A stretch of DNA of 64,000 nt from Ruegeria sp. HKCCD4315 (GCF_013112245.1 NZ_WVRN01000001.1:872501-936500), one strand, 5' to 3'. Positions 46,517-54,838 are shown, counted from the first letter of the stretch. Numbers and translations: made by a program. The notes: generated from the sequence alone by a model not told the origin.

Positions 46517-48808
46517 ATGGAAAAATTCGGCAAGAGCCAGCCCGTCAAACGGACCGAAGATCAGCGGTTCCTGACTGGGCAGGGGCGTTACATGGATGAT
46601 GCCGTGCCTGAAAATGCGCTGTTTGCTGCCTTCTTCCGCAGCCAGGTTGCCCATGGGGAAATTACAAGTTTAGATCTTGAGGATGCGCGCTCTGCCGAAG
46701 GTGTGCGACTGGTGATGACGTTGGATGATCTGGCAGCTTCGGGCATCGACACGGTGCTAAACGCCGCCGTTTTACAAAACCGCGATGGATCGAAGGCTGC
46801 GGCTCCGGAGCGGCACATGCTGGCCAAGGACCGCGTGCGCTTTGTCGGCGAGCCGGTGGCGGTTGTTATCGCGGACACGCTGGCACAGGCGCAGGACGCG
46901 GTCGAGTTGATCTGGATGGACACGGAAGAACGCCCTGCCAAGCTGGACGTGAAGGCAGGCGGTGAGATTCTGCACCCAGAAGCCCCCGACAATCGGGCCT
47001 TTGATTGGGGGCTGGGTGACGAAGCCGCCACCGAGGCCGCTTTTCAGGACGCAGCTCATACCGTGTCGCTGAACGTGCAGGACAACCGGGTCATCATCAG
47101 CTCGCTGGAACCGCGCGGATGTCAGGCCGACTGGTTCGAAGGTCGTCTGCATTTTTCTTATGGCGGGCAGGGCGTCTGGGCGATGAAGGCGCAACTGGTT
47201 CAAAAGCTGAAGCTTGATGCTGAGGATATCCGGGTCACCACGCCGGATGTGGGCGGCGGCTTCGGCATGAAAGTGATGCCATATCCCGAATATTTCTGCG
47301 TCGCTGTCGCTGCGATAAAGCTGGGCCAACCGGTGCACTGGATGTCGGACCGGTCCGAGGCGATGCTGTCCGATCACCATGGCCGCGATCTGCACTCGTT
47401 GGCTGAACTGGCCTTTGATGCTGATCACAAGATCACGGCCTACCGTGTCCACAGCGAGGTCAATCTTGGTGCCTATAACAGCCATTTCGGGCAGGCAATT
47501 CAGACAAGCCTGTTCAGCAAGGTGCTGATGGGTGTTTATGACGTGCAAACCACCTATCTGCGGGTCGAGGGGTTTTACACAAACACGACGCAAGTCGATG
47601 CGTACCGCGGTGCAGGCCGCCCCGAAGCGATCTATGTGCTGGAACGCGCGATGGACCGTGCAGCACGCGAGCTGGGGGTTGATCCGTGGGAGCTGCGGCG
47701 CAAGAACTTTATCCGCCCCAACGATTTTCCTTACACCTCGGCCACTGGCGAAACCTATGATGTTGGCGATTTCGACATGATCCTCAGTCGCGCAGCCAGC
47801 CAGACCATCGGCTTTGAGGCCCGCAAAACGGCAGATGCCGAGCGCGGCCTGATCCGGGGGCGGGGCCTTTGTTACTATATCGAAAGTATTTTGGGTGATC
47901 CTTCCGAGAACTCAAAGGTCGAGTTTTGCGAGGATGGCAGAGTGAACCTTTACGTGGGCACGCAGTCGAACGGGCAAGGGCATGAGACGGTTTACGCCCA
48001 TTTCTTGTCAGACCAGACCGGTATTCCCATGGACAAGATCACTGTCATTCAAGGCGACACTGATAGGCTTGGCCATGGCGGCGGCACGGGCGGATCACGC
48101 TCGGTCACGGTGCAAAGCACGGCAACGCTCGCCACGATTGACAAGATGATCGCCGCATTCACGCCTTATCTGGCCGATAAGATGGGGGTCGAGGAAAACG
48201 ATGTGAGTTTTGACCACGAGACATTCCGCGCGCCGGGGTCCAACCTGACGCCGACCCTGACCGAAGCGGCCGAGATGGCGCGCATCGATGGACGTATGGA
48301 TTTGCTACAGCATGAAGCGCGTGCCAACCTGGATGCCCGCAGCTATCCCAACGGCGCGCATGTTGCCGAAGTCGTGATCGATTCTTACACCGGGGAAACG
48401 TGGGTTGATCGCTATACGGTTGTTGATGATTTTGGCAACCTTATCAACCCGATGCTGGCCGAAGGGCAGGTGCACGGCGGGGTGGTGCAAGGCATCGGAC
48501 AGGCGCTGAGCGAGCATGTTGTGCACGATGCACACGGGCAACTGCTCACGGCTTCGTTTATGGATTACGCCTTGCCCCGTGCAGCCGACATACCCATGAT
48601 TAAGTTTACCTCGGTGCCGGTTCCGTCAACCTCGAACCCGATGGGCATGAAAGGGTGCGGCGAGGCCGGTACAGTGGGCGCGCTGGCCGCAGTGGCAAAC
48701 GCGGTTCAGGATGCGCTCTGGGATCACGGGGTGCGGCAGGCGGATATGCCTTTCACACCTCAAAGAGTATGGGAATTGCTGACGCATGAATCTGTCGCGG
48801 CTGAGTAG
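46517..48808 (+). CDS. Molybdopterin-binding large subunit, form II CoxL-like (xanthine dehydrogenase family)
   Basis: The 763-residue protein is the molybdenum subunit of a xanthine oxidase-family hydroxylase. It has an N-terminal a/b hammerhead domain (about 18-130) and two MoCo-binding domains. The active-site loop is AYRGAGR (residues 362-368), the form II signature, not the AYxCSFR of true CO dehydrogenase. The catalytic Glu is Glu716 in GCGEAGTVG. GGFGMKVMPYPEY and GTQSNGQGHETVYAHFL are family motifs. No FAD or 2Fe-2S subunit gene is adjacent, so its electron partners are elsewhere. AAGGAGG precedes the ATG. Confidence 0.93.
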   Translation: MEKFGKSQPVKRTEDQRFLTGQGRYMDDAVPENALFAAFFRSQVAHGEITSLDLEDARSAEGVRLVMTLDDLAASGIDTVLNAAVLQNRDGSKAAAPERHMLAKDRVRFVGEPVAVVIADTLAQAQDAVELIWMDTEERPAKLDVKAGGEILHPEAPDNRAFDWGLGDEAATEAAFQDAAHTVSLNVQDNRVIISSLEPRGCQADWFEGRLHFSYGGQGVWAMKAQLVQKLKLDAEDIRVTTPDVGGGFGMKVMPYPEYFCVAVAAIKLGQPVHWMSDRSEAMLSDHHGRDLHSLAELAFDADHKITAYRVHSEVNLGAYNSHFGQAIQTSLFSKVLMGVYDVQTTYLRVEGFYTNTTQVDAYRGAGRPEAIYVLERAMDRAARELGVDPWELRRKNFIRPNDFPYTSATGETYDVGDFDMILSRAASQTIGFEARKTADAERGLIRGRGLCYYIESILGDPSENSKVEFCEDGRVNLYVGTQSNGQGHETVYAHFLSDQTGIPMDKITVIQGDTDRLGHGGGTGGSRSVTVQSTATLATIDKMIAAFTPYLADKMGVEENDVSFDHETFRAPGSNLTPTLTEAAEMARIDGRMDLLQHEARANLDARSYPNGAHVAEVVIDSYTGETWVDRYTVVDDFGNLINPMLAEGQVHGGVVQGIGQALSEHVVHDAHGQLLTASFMDYALPRAADIPMIKFTSVPVPSTSNPMGMKGCGEAGTVGALAAVANAVQDALWDHGVRQADMPFTPQRVWELLTHESVAAE

Positions 48809-49862
48809 AAAGGTTCTTGGATGGCTCGGACGGCCTTTGCGGTCCGAACATTCTGCCGAGGTTCTTCACCGCGAACCGCTCAGCCATGTCATCATCCTTG
48901 ACGGTACCATGTCGACGCTCGAACCGGGGTTCGAGACCCATGCAGGGCAAACCTTGCGCCTGTGTTGCGAGATGGGCAGCAAGGTTTCGGTGTTTTATGA
49001 GGCGGGCGTGCAGTGGGAGAGCTGGAAGTCCTCGCTGGATGTGATGATGGGGCGGGGTATCAATCGCCAGATCCGCCGTGCCTATGGCTATCTTGCCTCA
49101 CGCTACAAACCCGGGGATCGGATTTATTTCATTGGCTATTCGCGTGGGGCGTACGGCGTGCGCAGTCTGGCCGGAGTGATCGACATGATCGGCTTGCTCA
49201 AGGCCGAACACGCGACCGAGCGCAACATCCAGCAAGCCTATCGCCACTATGAATGCAATCCCAGCGGCACCGCCGCGCGCGATTTCCGCCGCAAGTTTTG
49301 TCACGACGAGGTTGAGATCGAGATGATCGGGGTCTGGGACACCGTCAAGGCGTTGGGCCTGCGACTGCCGCTGTTGTGGCGCTGGGCCGAAGAACGCCAC
49401 GCCTTCCACAACCATCAGTTGGGCCCCTCGACCCGCCACGGCTATCACGCGATGGCATTGGACGAGACGCGCGAGGTGTTCGATCCGGTTCTGTGGAAAT
49501 GCACGCCCGAATTCAAAGGGCATGTGGAACAAGTCTGGTTCCGGGGCACACATGGTGACATCGGCGGGCAGTTGAACGGGTATGAAGAGGCACGGCCGCT
49601 CAGCAACATTTCCTTGATTTGGATGCTGGACAAGGCCGAGATGCACGGATTGCCGTTACCTGAAGGCTGGCGTGACCGCTTCCCCACCGATCCGCACGCG
49701 CGTTCGGTTGGGACGTGGCGCGGCTGGGGCAAGATTTTCCTGCTGCGCAAACACCGCAAAGTAGGCCGCGATCAATCCGAGCGTCTGCACGTCTCGGTTT
49801 CACCTGACGAATTGCCCGGTTGGGTGGCGATGCCGAACCTGCCGTCACATCCCGCGCAGTAG
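48786..49862 (+). CDS. DUF2235 (Tle1-like) alpha/beta hydrolase-domain protein
   Basis: The 358-residue protein has the DUF2235 domain found in Tle1 lipases and in many stand-alone bacterial proteins. The nucleophile elbow is GYSRGAYGVRS (Ser119) and WFRGTHGDIGGQL carries the catalytic His and a conserved Asp. No signal peptide is seen. The gene starts 23 bases inside the molybdenum-subunit gene, so it is translated in the same transcript. No VgrG, PAAR or other type VI secretion gene is near, so an effector role has no support here. Confidence 0.85.
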   Translation: MNLSRLSRKVLGWLGRPLRSEHSAEVLHREPLSHVIILDGTMSTLEPGFETHAGQTLRLCCEMGSKVSVFYEAGVQWESWKSSLDVMMGRGINRQIRRAYGYLASRYKPGDRIYFIGYSRGAYGVRSLAGVIDMIGLLKAEHATERNIQQAYRHYECNPSGTAARDFRRKFCHDEVEIEMIGVWDTVKALGLRLPLLWRWAEERHAFHNHQLGPSTRHGYHAMALDETREVFDPVLWKCTPEFKGHVEQVWFRGTHGDIGGQLNGYEEARPLSNISLIWMLDKAEMHGLPLPEGWRDRFPTDPHARSVGTWRGWGKIFLLRKHRKVGRDQSERLHVSVSPDELPGWVAMPNLPSHPAQ

Positions 49863-49865
49863 AGA

Positions 49866-50489
49866 TCAGTCAAACAGCGCTGTTGCCGTCGAGGTAGATT
49901 GCGCTTCAAACGCTTCTGCAATGTCCCTCTCAATATTTCGGGCAAGGGACAAGTCTGGCAGATTTGCCATTGGGAAGAAACCAACATCGCTGGTTTCGCT
50001 TCCCGCTTTGGGGTCAGCCTGCCCAACTTCGTCACACAAGAAGAAGAACTTATAGAAATCCCGTGCATCTGCCGGGTAGGGATGCCGCGCTTTGTGGCGT
50101 AGGGCGTACAAACGCTGCGCCCGAACGCGCAGCCCGGCCTCTTCCCAGACCTCACGCTCGATATTTTCTGCCGGAGAGCTGCCGATATCGGCAAAGCCGC
50201 CGGGCATCGACCAACACCCGTCACTACGTTCGCGCACCAGAAGGATGCGGTCGTCCCGGATCACCGCACCGCGAATATCGATACTGGGCGTGGCGTAGCC
50301 ACCCGCGTGATCTGTGATCAACCCTTCAATCCGCGAAATCGGTACCTGACCGAGATCAGCCAGCATGGCGCGGGCCATGGCGGCGATCTCGTCGTAACGT
50401 TCCCGGTCAAAAGGGTCTTTGGTGAAATGCTGGCCGGTTTCAGACAGGGCCAGCAGGCGCTTTGCACGGGCTAGCCAGGTATCCTCCAT
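49866..50489 (-). CDS. Nudix hydrolase with Nudix_N domain
   Basis: The 207-residue protein has an N-terminal helical region (MEDTWLARAKRLLALSETGQ, hydrolase-of-X-linked-nucleotide N-terminal type) followed by a Nudix domain: GCWSMPGGFADIGSSPAEN and EREVWEEAGL. Relatives are ADP-ribose or related nucleotide-sugar pyrophosphatases. The start at 50489 is preferred to one at 50510 because MEDTWLAR matches the family N-terminus. It lies 26 bases after gcrA on the same strand, probably in one operon. Confidence 0.9.
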   Translation of the reverse strand: MEDTWLARAKRLLALSETGQHFTKDPFDRERYDEIAAMARAMLADLGQVPISRIEGLITDHAGGYATPSIDIRGAVIRDDRILLVRERSDGCWSMPGGFADIGSSPAENIEREVWEEAGLRVRAQRLYALRHKARHPYPADARDFYKFFFLCDEVGQADPKAGSETSDVGFFPMANLPDLSLARNIERDIAEAFEAQSTSTATALFD

Positions 50490-50515
50490 TGCTGTCGGAT
50501 CCTGGCGCATCTGTG

Positions 50516-51091
<576 letters not shown>

Positions 51092-51114
51092 CGTTAGCCT
51101 TTCAAAAGCGGAAA

Positions 51115-51135
51115 GCGGCCCCGGATTCGGGCCGC
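51115..51135 (-). promoter_or_regulatory. Hairpin with GANTC methylation site in the gcrA leader
   Basis: GCGGCCC and GGGCCGC make a perfect 7-bp stem (51115-51121 with 51129-51135) with a 7-base loop CGGATTC; GATTC in the loop (51124-51128) is a CcrM GANTC site. It lies 24-44 bases before the gcrA start. A second GANTC site, GAATC, is at 51197-51201, before the ABC permease gene. CcrM-dependent control of gcrA is inferred from Caulobacter biology; the hairpin's role is not known. Confidence 0.5.
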
Positions 51136-51217
51136 CTTGGGAAATCGTCTCAGCCCCCTATTCTAAACACTGCAGCCCGAGTTACAAGCTGTCTTCGAAT
51201 CAGGTTGAGGGTAAACC

Positions 51218-52021
51218 ATGCAGAATTCCGCAGAACAGACCGCGCACCGCTTCGGAGCAGTCAACTGGATGGGCCTTTACACGCTGGCGCAGCGCGAAAC
51301 TCTGCGCTTTCTGGCGGTTTGGACGCAAACCCTTTTAGCGCCGTTGGTAACGGCGGGGCTGTTTCTGCTGATCTTTAACATTGCCATAGGGCCCAGCCGC
51401 CCGGATGTCATGGGGGTGCCGTTCCTGGTCTTTCTGGCACCGGGGATCATGATGATGACGGTGATCCAGAATGCTTTTGCCAACACATCGTCTTCCATGG
51501 TCATTTCCAAAGTACAGGGCAATATCGTGGATACCCTGATGCCGCCGCTGTCGCCGCTTGAAATCCTGCTTGGCTATCTGGCGGGGGGAATCGCCCGAGG
51601 CATCCTGATTGCGTGTGTTGTCGCTGTTGCGCTGGCCCTGGTACTTGGCATCGTGCCTCAAAACTTCATTATCGCGACGATCTTCGTCGTTTTGGGCGGC
51701 GCTTTTATGGGAGCACTTGGTCTGTTTGCCGGAATTTTTGCCAATAAGTTTGACCAAATGGCAGCCATTACCAATTTCATCGTCACACCGCTGGCCTTCC
51801 TGTCGGGCACGTTCTATTCGGTTCAGGCGCTCCCCCCGGTTTTGAACCGTCTGACCCATCTGAATCCGGTGTTCTATCTGATCGACGGTTTGCGCTACGG
51901 GATGATCGGTGTCTCGGACAGTTCGCCTTGGGTGGGTATGGCTGTCTGTTCCTTTGCTACGGTATTGATCGGCCTCATCACCTGGCAGATGTTGCGCACA
52001 GGGTATCGCCTCAAGGCGTAG
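51218..52021 (+). CDS. ABC-2 type transporter permease
   Basis: The 267-residue integral membrane protein (six helices) belongs to the ABC-2 (DrrB/NodJ-like) permease family. The family motifs ALVTAGLFLLIF-type (PLVTAGLFLLIFNIAIG), IMPPLSPLEILLGYL-type and FPLxxL-type C-terminal text (MLNPxFYLIDGLRYG as HLNPVFYLIDGLRYG) are visible. It should work with an ATP-binding subunit, which is not next to it; the partner must be elsewhere. It is divergent from gcrA and has a TTGAGGG ribosome site. Confidence 0.9.
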   Translation: MQNSAEQTAHRFGAVNWMGLYTLAQRETLRFLAVWTQTLLAPLVTAGLFLLIFNIAIGPSRPDVMGVPFLVFLAPGIMMMTVIQNAFANTSSSMVISKVQGNIVDTLMPPLSPLEILLGYLAGGIARGILIACVVAVALALVLGIVPQNFIIATIFVVLGGAFMGALGLFAGIFANKFDQMAAITNFIVTPLAFLSGTFYSVQALPPVLNRLTHLNPVFYLIDGLRYGMIGVSDSSPWVGMAVCSFATVLIGLITWQMLRTGYRLKA

Positions 52022-52129
52022 TGCTGCGCAGGCGACGTCACGTAAAGTTGATGCGTTTTCCGACTGTTATGTTGGCGGCGAGGGCCGAGTAGGGTATTTG
52101 GACACCGAAGAACGACAGGCGATATTCTT

Positions 52130-53239
52130 ATGGCTCTTACAGAACTTATTGTCGGTGGGGATTTTCAATCACCCGGCATCACGGGTCCGTTTCAGATCTT
52201 CAGCACCTATGGTGCGTGGTTCGGCAACGAAATCGAGATTGGCCAGGAATCACTCTTCTTCACCGGCGGAGATCCGTCAGATCTTGTCCTTGAACTTGAT
52301 GGCAACGCCGGCCCGACTTCGGTTGTTCAGCAGAGTTTTGTGGTGGCCGGTGACAACCGAGGTGCCACGCTGAGTTTCGACATCGGTGCCCGAAACACGG
52401 GCGGGGTGTTTGCAGACCCGGTTCTTGTTGAGGTTGTGGATTCCAGCAACACCGTGATTTTTCAGCAAGTCGTGACACCGACCACTGTGGGAAGTTTCAC
52501 GAACGTTTCCCTGAACTTCAATTTCGGTGCCGAAGGGACGTACACGCTTCGCTTTACCGAGCAGGGTCCAAACAACAGTCTTGGGACGATACTCGATAAT
52601 GTCTCGTTGATGGTTTGTTTCACATCTGGCACCCGGATTAAGACACCGGATGGTGAAGTGGACATCGATGACCTTTCAGCGGGCGACTTGGTTTCAACTC
52701 TGGACGGTGAGCCGCAGGCTATCCGTTGGATCGGGTCCAAGAAACTCAGCCGTCTGGACTTGATCGCCAATCCCAAAATACGGCCGATACGCATTCGGAA
52801 AGGCGCGCTTGGTCTGGGCATGCCAGCAACCGATCTGACTGTTTCCCCTCAGCACCGTCTGTTGGTGCGCTCAAAAGTAGCGCAACGGGTTCTGGGAGAG
52901 GCTGAAATACTAGTTCCCGCCAAGAAACTTACCGGGTTGCAGGGGATTGAGAGAGTCGAAGCCTGTGAAGAGGTCGAGTATTTCCATTTTGCACTCGAAG
53001 ACCACTCAATTGTGGTCGCGGATGGTGCCTATGCCGAATCTCTCTACATCGGCCCCGAAGCCATGAAAATGCTGAGCGCCGATGCAATCGAAGAACTGGA
53101 ATGTCTGTTTCCCGACCTTCTCGATGAAACAACCAGTCCCACACCCGCGCGACCTTTTCATGCCCACGGAAAGCACATCAACCGATTGTGCCAACGCCTG
53201 ATTCAGAACAAAAAACCCGTGGTGGAAGCGTCTGCATGA
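52130..53239 (+). CDS. Hint-domain protein with N-terminal beta-sandwich
   Basis: The 369-residue protein joins two parts. Residues 1-162 look like a jelly-roll/carbohydrate-binding-like beta-sandwich (DUF642-like), with no signal peptide. Residues 163-310 are a Hint (hedgehog/intein) domain: Cys163 in CFTSGTRIKTPDGEV, TVSPQHRLL (His242) and EDHSIVVADGAYAESL, as in the large Hint_2 family of Roseobacters. Cys163 could attack the preceding peptide bond and release or link the N-terminal part; this is inferred. The last bases overlap the NusA-NTD-like gene (ATGA). Confidence 0.88.
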   Translation: MALTELIVGGDFQSPGITGPFQIFSTYGAWFGNEIEIGQESLFFTGGDPSDLVLELDGNAGPTSVVQQSFVVAGDNRGATLSFDIGARNTGGVFADPVLVEVVDSSNTVIFQQVVTPTTVGSFTNVSLNFNFGAEGTYTLRFTEQGPNNSLGTILDNVSLMVCFTSGTRIKTPDGEVDIDDLSAGDLVSTLDGEPQAIRWIGSKKLSRLDLIANPKIRPIRIRKGALGLGMPATDLTVSPQHRLLVRSKVAQRVLGEAEILVPAKKLTGLQGIERVEACEEVEYFHFALEDHSIVVADGAYAESLYIGPEAMKMLSADAIEELECLFPDLLDETTSPTPARPFHAHGKHINRLCQRLIQNKKPVVEASA

Positions 53240-53655
53240 CAGATGATATATTTCTGGACCTTCCTGAAGAGCTGAATCTGAAAGGCGAGCGAAACCTGCT
53301 CGTCCTGGCAAACGTCCTGATCCGTCAGCAGCAGATCCCACAGGAAACCGCATCGCGGGAAATCGAAGCGGCCTATGTCCGGGCTGCCGAGGCGGAGTAT
53401 GGGGCCGAGTACGAATTCTGGGCCAAGCTCAAGAAAGACGGGTCAATTGAATTGGCTCAGGTTCTTAAAGTCGTCGATTTGATGGTGAATGAGTACCGTG
53501 AAGTCGCGCTCACCGATCTTAGAAACACGCAGTCGGATGCCGAACTTGGGCACTATGTCGTAAATCCCGTGTCCCCCATTCACCCGCACAGGATTTCAGA
53601 GTGGTTACGGTCAGGCGAGACACAGATTCGGAACTTATCGATCACTGCGCACTGA
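53236..53655 (+). CDS. Stand-alone NusA N-terminal-domain-like protein
   Basis: The 139-residue protein matches the N-terminal (RNA polymerase-binding) domain of NusA through almost its entire length. Positions that agree with NusA are LLVLANVLIRQQQIP (21-35), REIEAAYVRAAEAEYGAE (41-58), a strand LAQVLKVVD (73-81), VALTDL (90-95), SDAELGHYVV (100-109) and PVSPIHPHRI (111-120). The S1, KH1 and KH2 domains are absent. Its ATG overlaps the Hint gene stop by 4 bases, so the two are translationally coupled. Competition with NusA at RNA polymerase is an inference. Confidence 0.75.
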   Translation: MTDDIFLDLPEELNLKGERNLLVLANVLIRQQQIPQETASREIEAAYVRAAEAEYGAEYEFWAKLKKDGSIELAQVLKVVDLMVNEYREVALTDLRNTQSDAELGHYVVNPVSPIHPHRISEWLRSGETQIRNLSITAH

Positions 53656-54537
53656 AGGGCGTTTAACCACCCGCGCTTCACGCCAGACCAAAATCAGCCC
53701 TCCCGCCAGAATAATGGCGGACCCGATCAGGCTTGTCCGATCCGGGATCACATCGAACACGACGAAATCGTAAAACGCAGCAAAGATCAGTGTCGCATAG
53801 CTGATCGGTGCTACAAAAGAAGCATCCGCCCGCGCCATGCCATTGACGAAACAGGCTTGCGCGCAGGCCATCAAAACGCCGATTCCAGCCAACGCTGCCC
53901 ATTGCGCCGAAGTTGGCGTCTGCCACACCGCAATCACTGCAACAGTGGCGATTGCCAATCCCATGGAGTTGTTCACCAATAAGATCTGAATCGGAATTTC
54001 GCGGCCAGACAGCTTTTTGATGAAAATTAACTCCATTCCAATGACCGCGGCTGCGGTCAAAGCCAGCAAAGCCGCAGCTTGAAAACTGGCCGGGGTCGGG
54101 CGCAACAGAATCAATGCGCCGATAAGGGCAACGGCCGCCGCCAGCCAGCGCCAGGGCCCAACCCCTTCTTTCAATAGCGGGATCGCCAGAACCATGGCAA
54201 AAACCGGGTTTAGGAATGAAATCGCAGTAGCATCTGCCATCGGAATGTAAGCGACCGAAGCAAACATCAGTGTGATACCCAGCCACCCAAAACTGGTACG
54301 CCCGATATGCAGCCTCCAATGCGGGCGTCTAAGGGTCGGGCGCATTACAGCAACGGCTGAGACAATCACAAGAAACGCAAACAAAAATCGACCATGGCTG
54401 ATCTGCATCGGATGCAGCGGCGGGCCCAGCGTATCCGTGCCAAGCGCCTTGGCCAGCAAGGTCGTGCCAGCCAGAAGAGCGCTGGCGGCAAAGATAAACA
54501 AGGCCGCGAGGGCTGGATTCTGGCGTGCGGGTGTCAT
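53635..54537 (-). CDS. DMT/EamA family transporter
   Basis: The 300-residue membrane protein has ten helices in two EamA repeats, the drug/metabolite transporter fold. The N-terminus is MTPARQNPALAALFIFAASA. Relatives export amino acids or other small metabolites; the substrate is unknown. The ATG at 54537 is taken; an in-frame alternative six codons upstream (54555) is possible. It ends 21 bases inside the convergent NusA-like gene. Its 5' region faces the argD leader region. Confidence 0.9.
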   Translation of the reverse strand: MTPARQNPALAALFIFAASALLAGTTLLAKALGTDTLGPPLHPMQISHGRFLFAFLVIVSAVAVMRPTLRRPHWRLHIGRTSFGWLGITLMFASVAYIPMADATAISFLNPVFAMVLAIPLLKEGVGPWRWLAAAVALIGALILLRPTPASFQAAALLALTAAAVIGMELIFIKKLSGREIPIQILLVNNSMGLAIATVAVIAVWQTPTSAQWAALAGIGVLMACAQACFVNGMARADASFVAPISYATLIFAAFYDFVVFDVIPDRTSLIGSAIILAGGLILVWREARVVKRPSVRSDR

Positions 54538-54667
54538 GCCGCAGCGGTGCGACACGCGGACGCGAATGACAAGTAGGAAATCTCGCCGTTATTACTTCCG
54601 AGCGAATTTTCGAAGCATCGCAAATAAAGGGTTTCCAGATCGAACCAGCCTCGTTATACGGGCCGCC

Positions 54668-54721
54668 ATGATCAAAACCGCACATATCCTGCGACTCCGA
54701 CGCCGACGCCTGACCGCGTAA
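54668..54721 (+). CDS. Possible arginine-rich leader peptide upstream of argDF (17 aa)
   Basis: The mini-ORF reads MIKTAHILRLRRRRLTA and stops 117 bases before the argD ATG. Five of its residues are Arg, four of them consecutive; codons are CGA, CGA, CGC, CGA, CGC, all read by the same tRNA-Arg(ICG) in bacteria. There is no ribosome site, but a weak promoter (TTTCCA 54632-54637, TATACG 54655-54660, 17-base spacer) would start RNA at about the ATG, as for leaderless leader peptides. GATCAAA in the ORF start (54670-54676) pairs with TTTGATC (54730-54736) after the stop. No clear terminator hairpin is seen, so attenuation is only a hypothesis. Confidence 0.35.
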   Translation: MIKTAHILRLRRRRLTA

Positions 54722-54738
54722 CCGGCCCGTTTGATCTA

Positions 54739-54761
54739 TTGCGCGTTCAAAATCTGCGCAA
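54739..54761. promoter_or_regulatory. Inverted repeat TTGCGC-N11-GCGCAA upstream of argD
   Basis: Perfect 6-base arms with an 11-base spacer lie about 80-100 bases before the argD ATG. In RNA they would form a stem with a loop of 11 without a T-run, so a dimeric regulator site is as likely as a hairpin. No regulator is known for it. Confidence 0.35.
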
Positions 54762-54838
54762 ACCCCACCAAATCTGTTGACGACCAAGGCTCTCGTGTAT
54801 CACTCACAGGGCTCAAGCTATTCGAAAAGGATGATCCG

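Noticed and set aside
48786..49862. DUF2235 gene as a type VI secretion effector.
   Set aside because: There is no VgrG, PAAR, Hcp or immunity gene nearby; the coupling is to a molybdenum-hydroxylase subunit.
54272..54721. Frame of 149 codons antisense to the EamA gene, ending with the Arg-rich stretch.
   Set aside because: Most of it opposes a clear transporter. Only its last 17 codons, from the ATG at 54668, are kept as a possible leader peptide.
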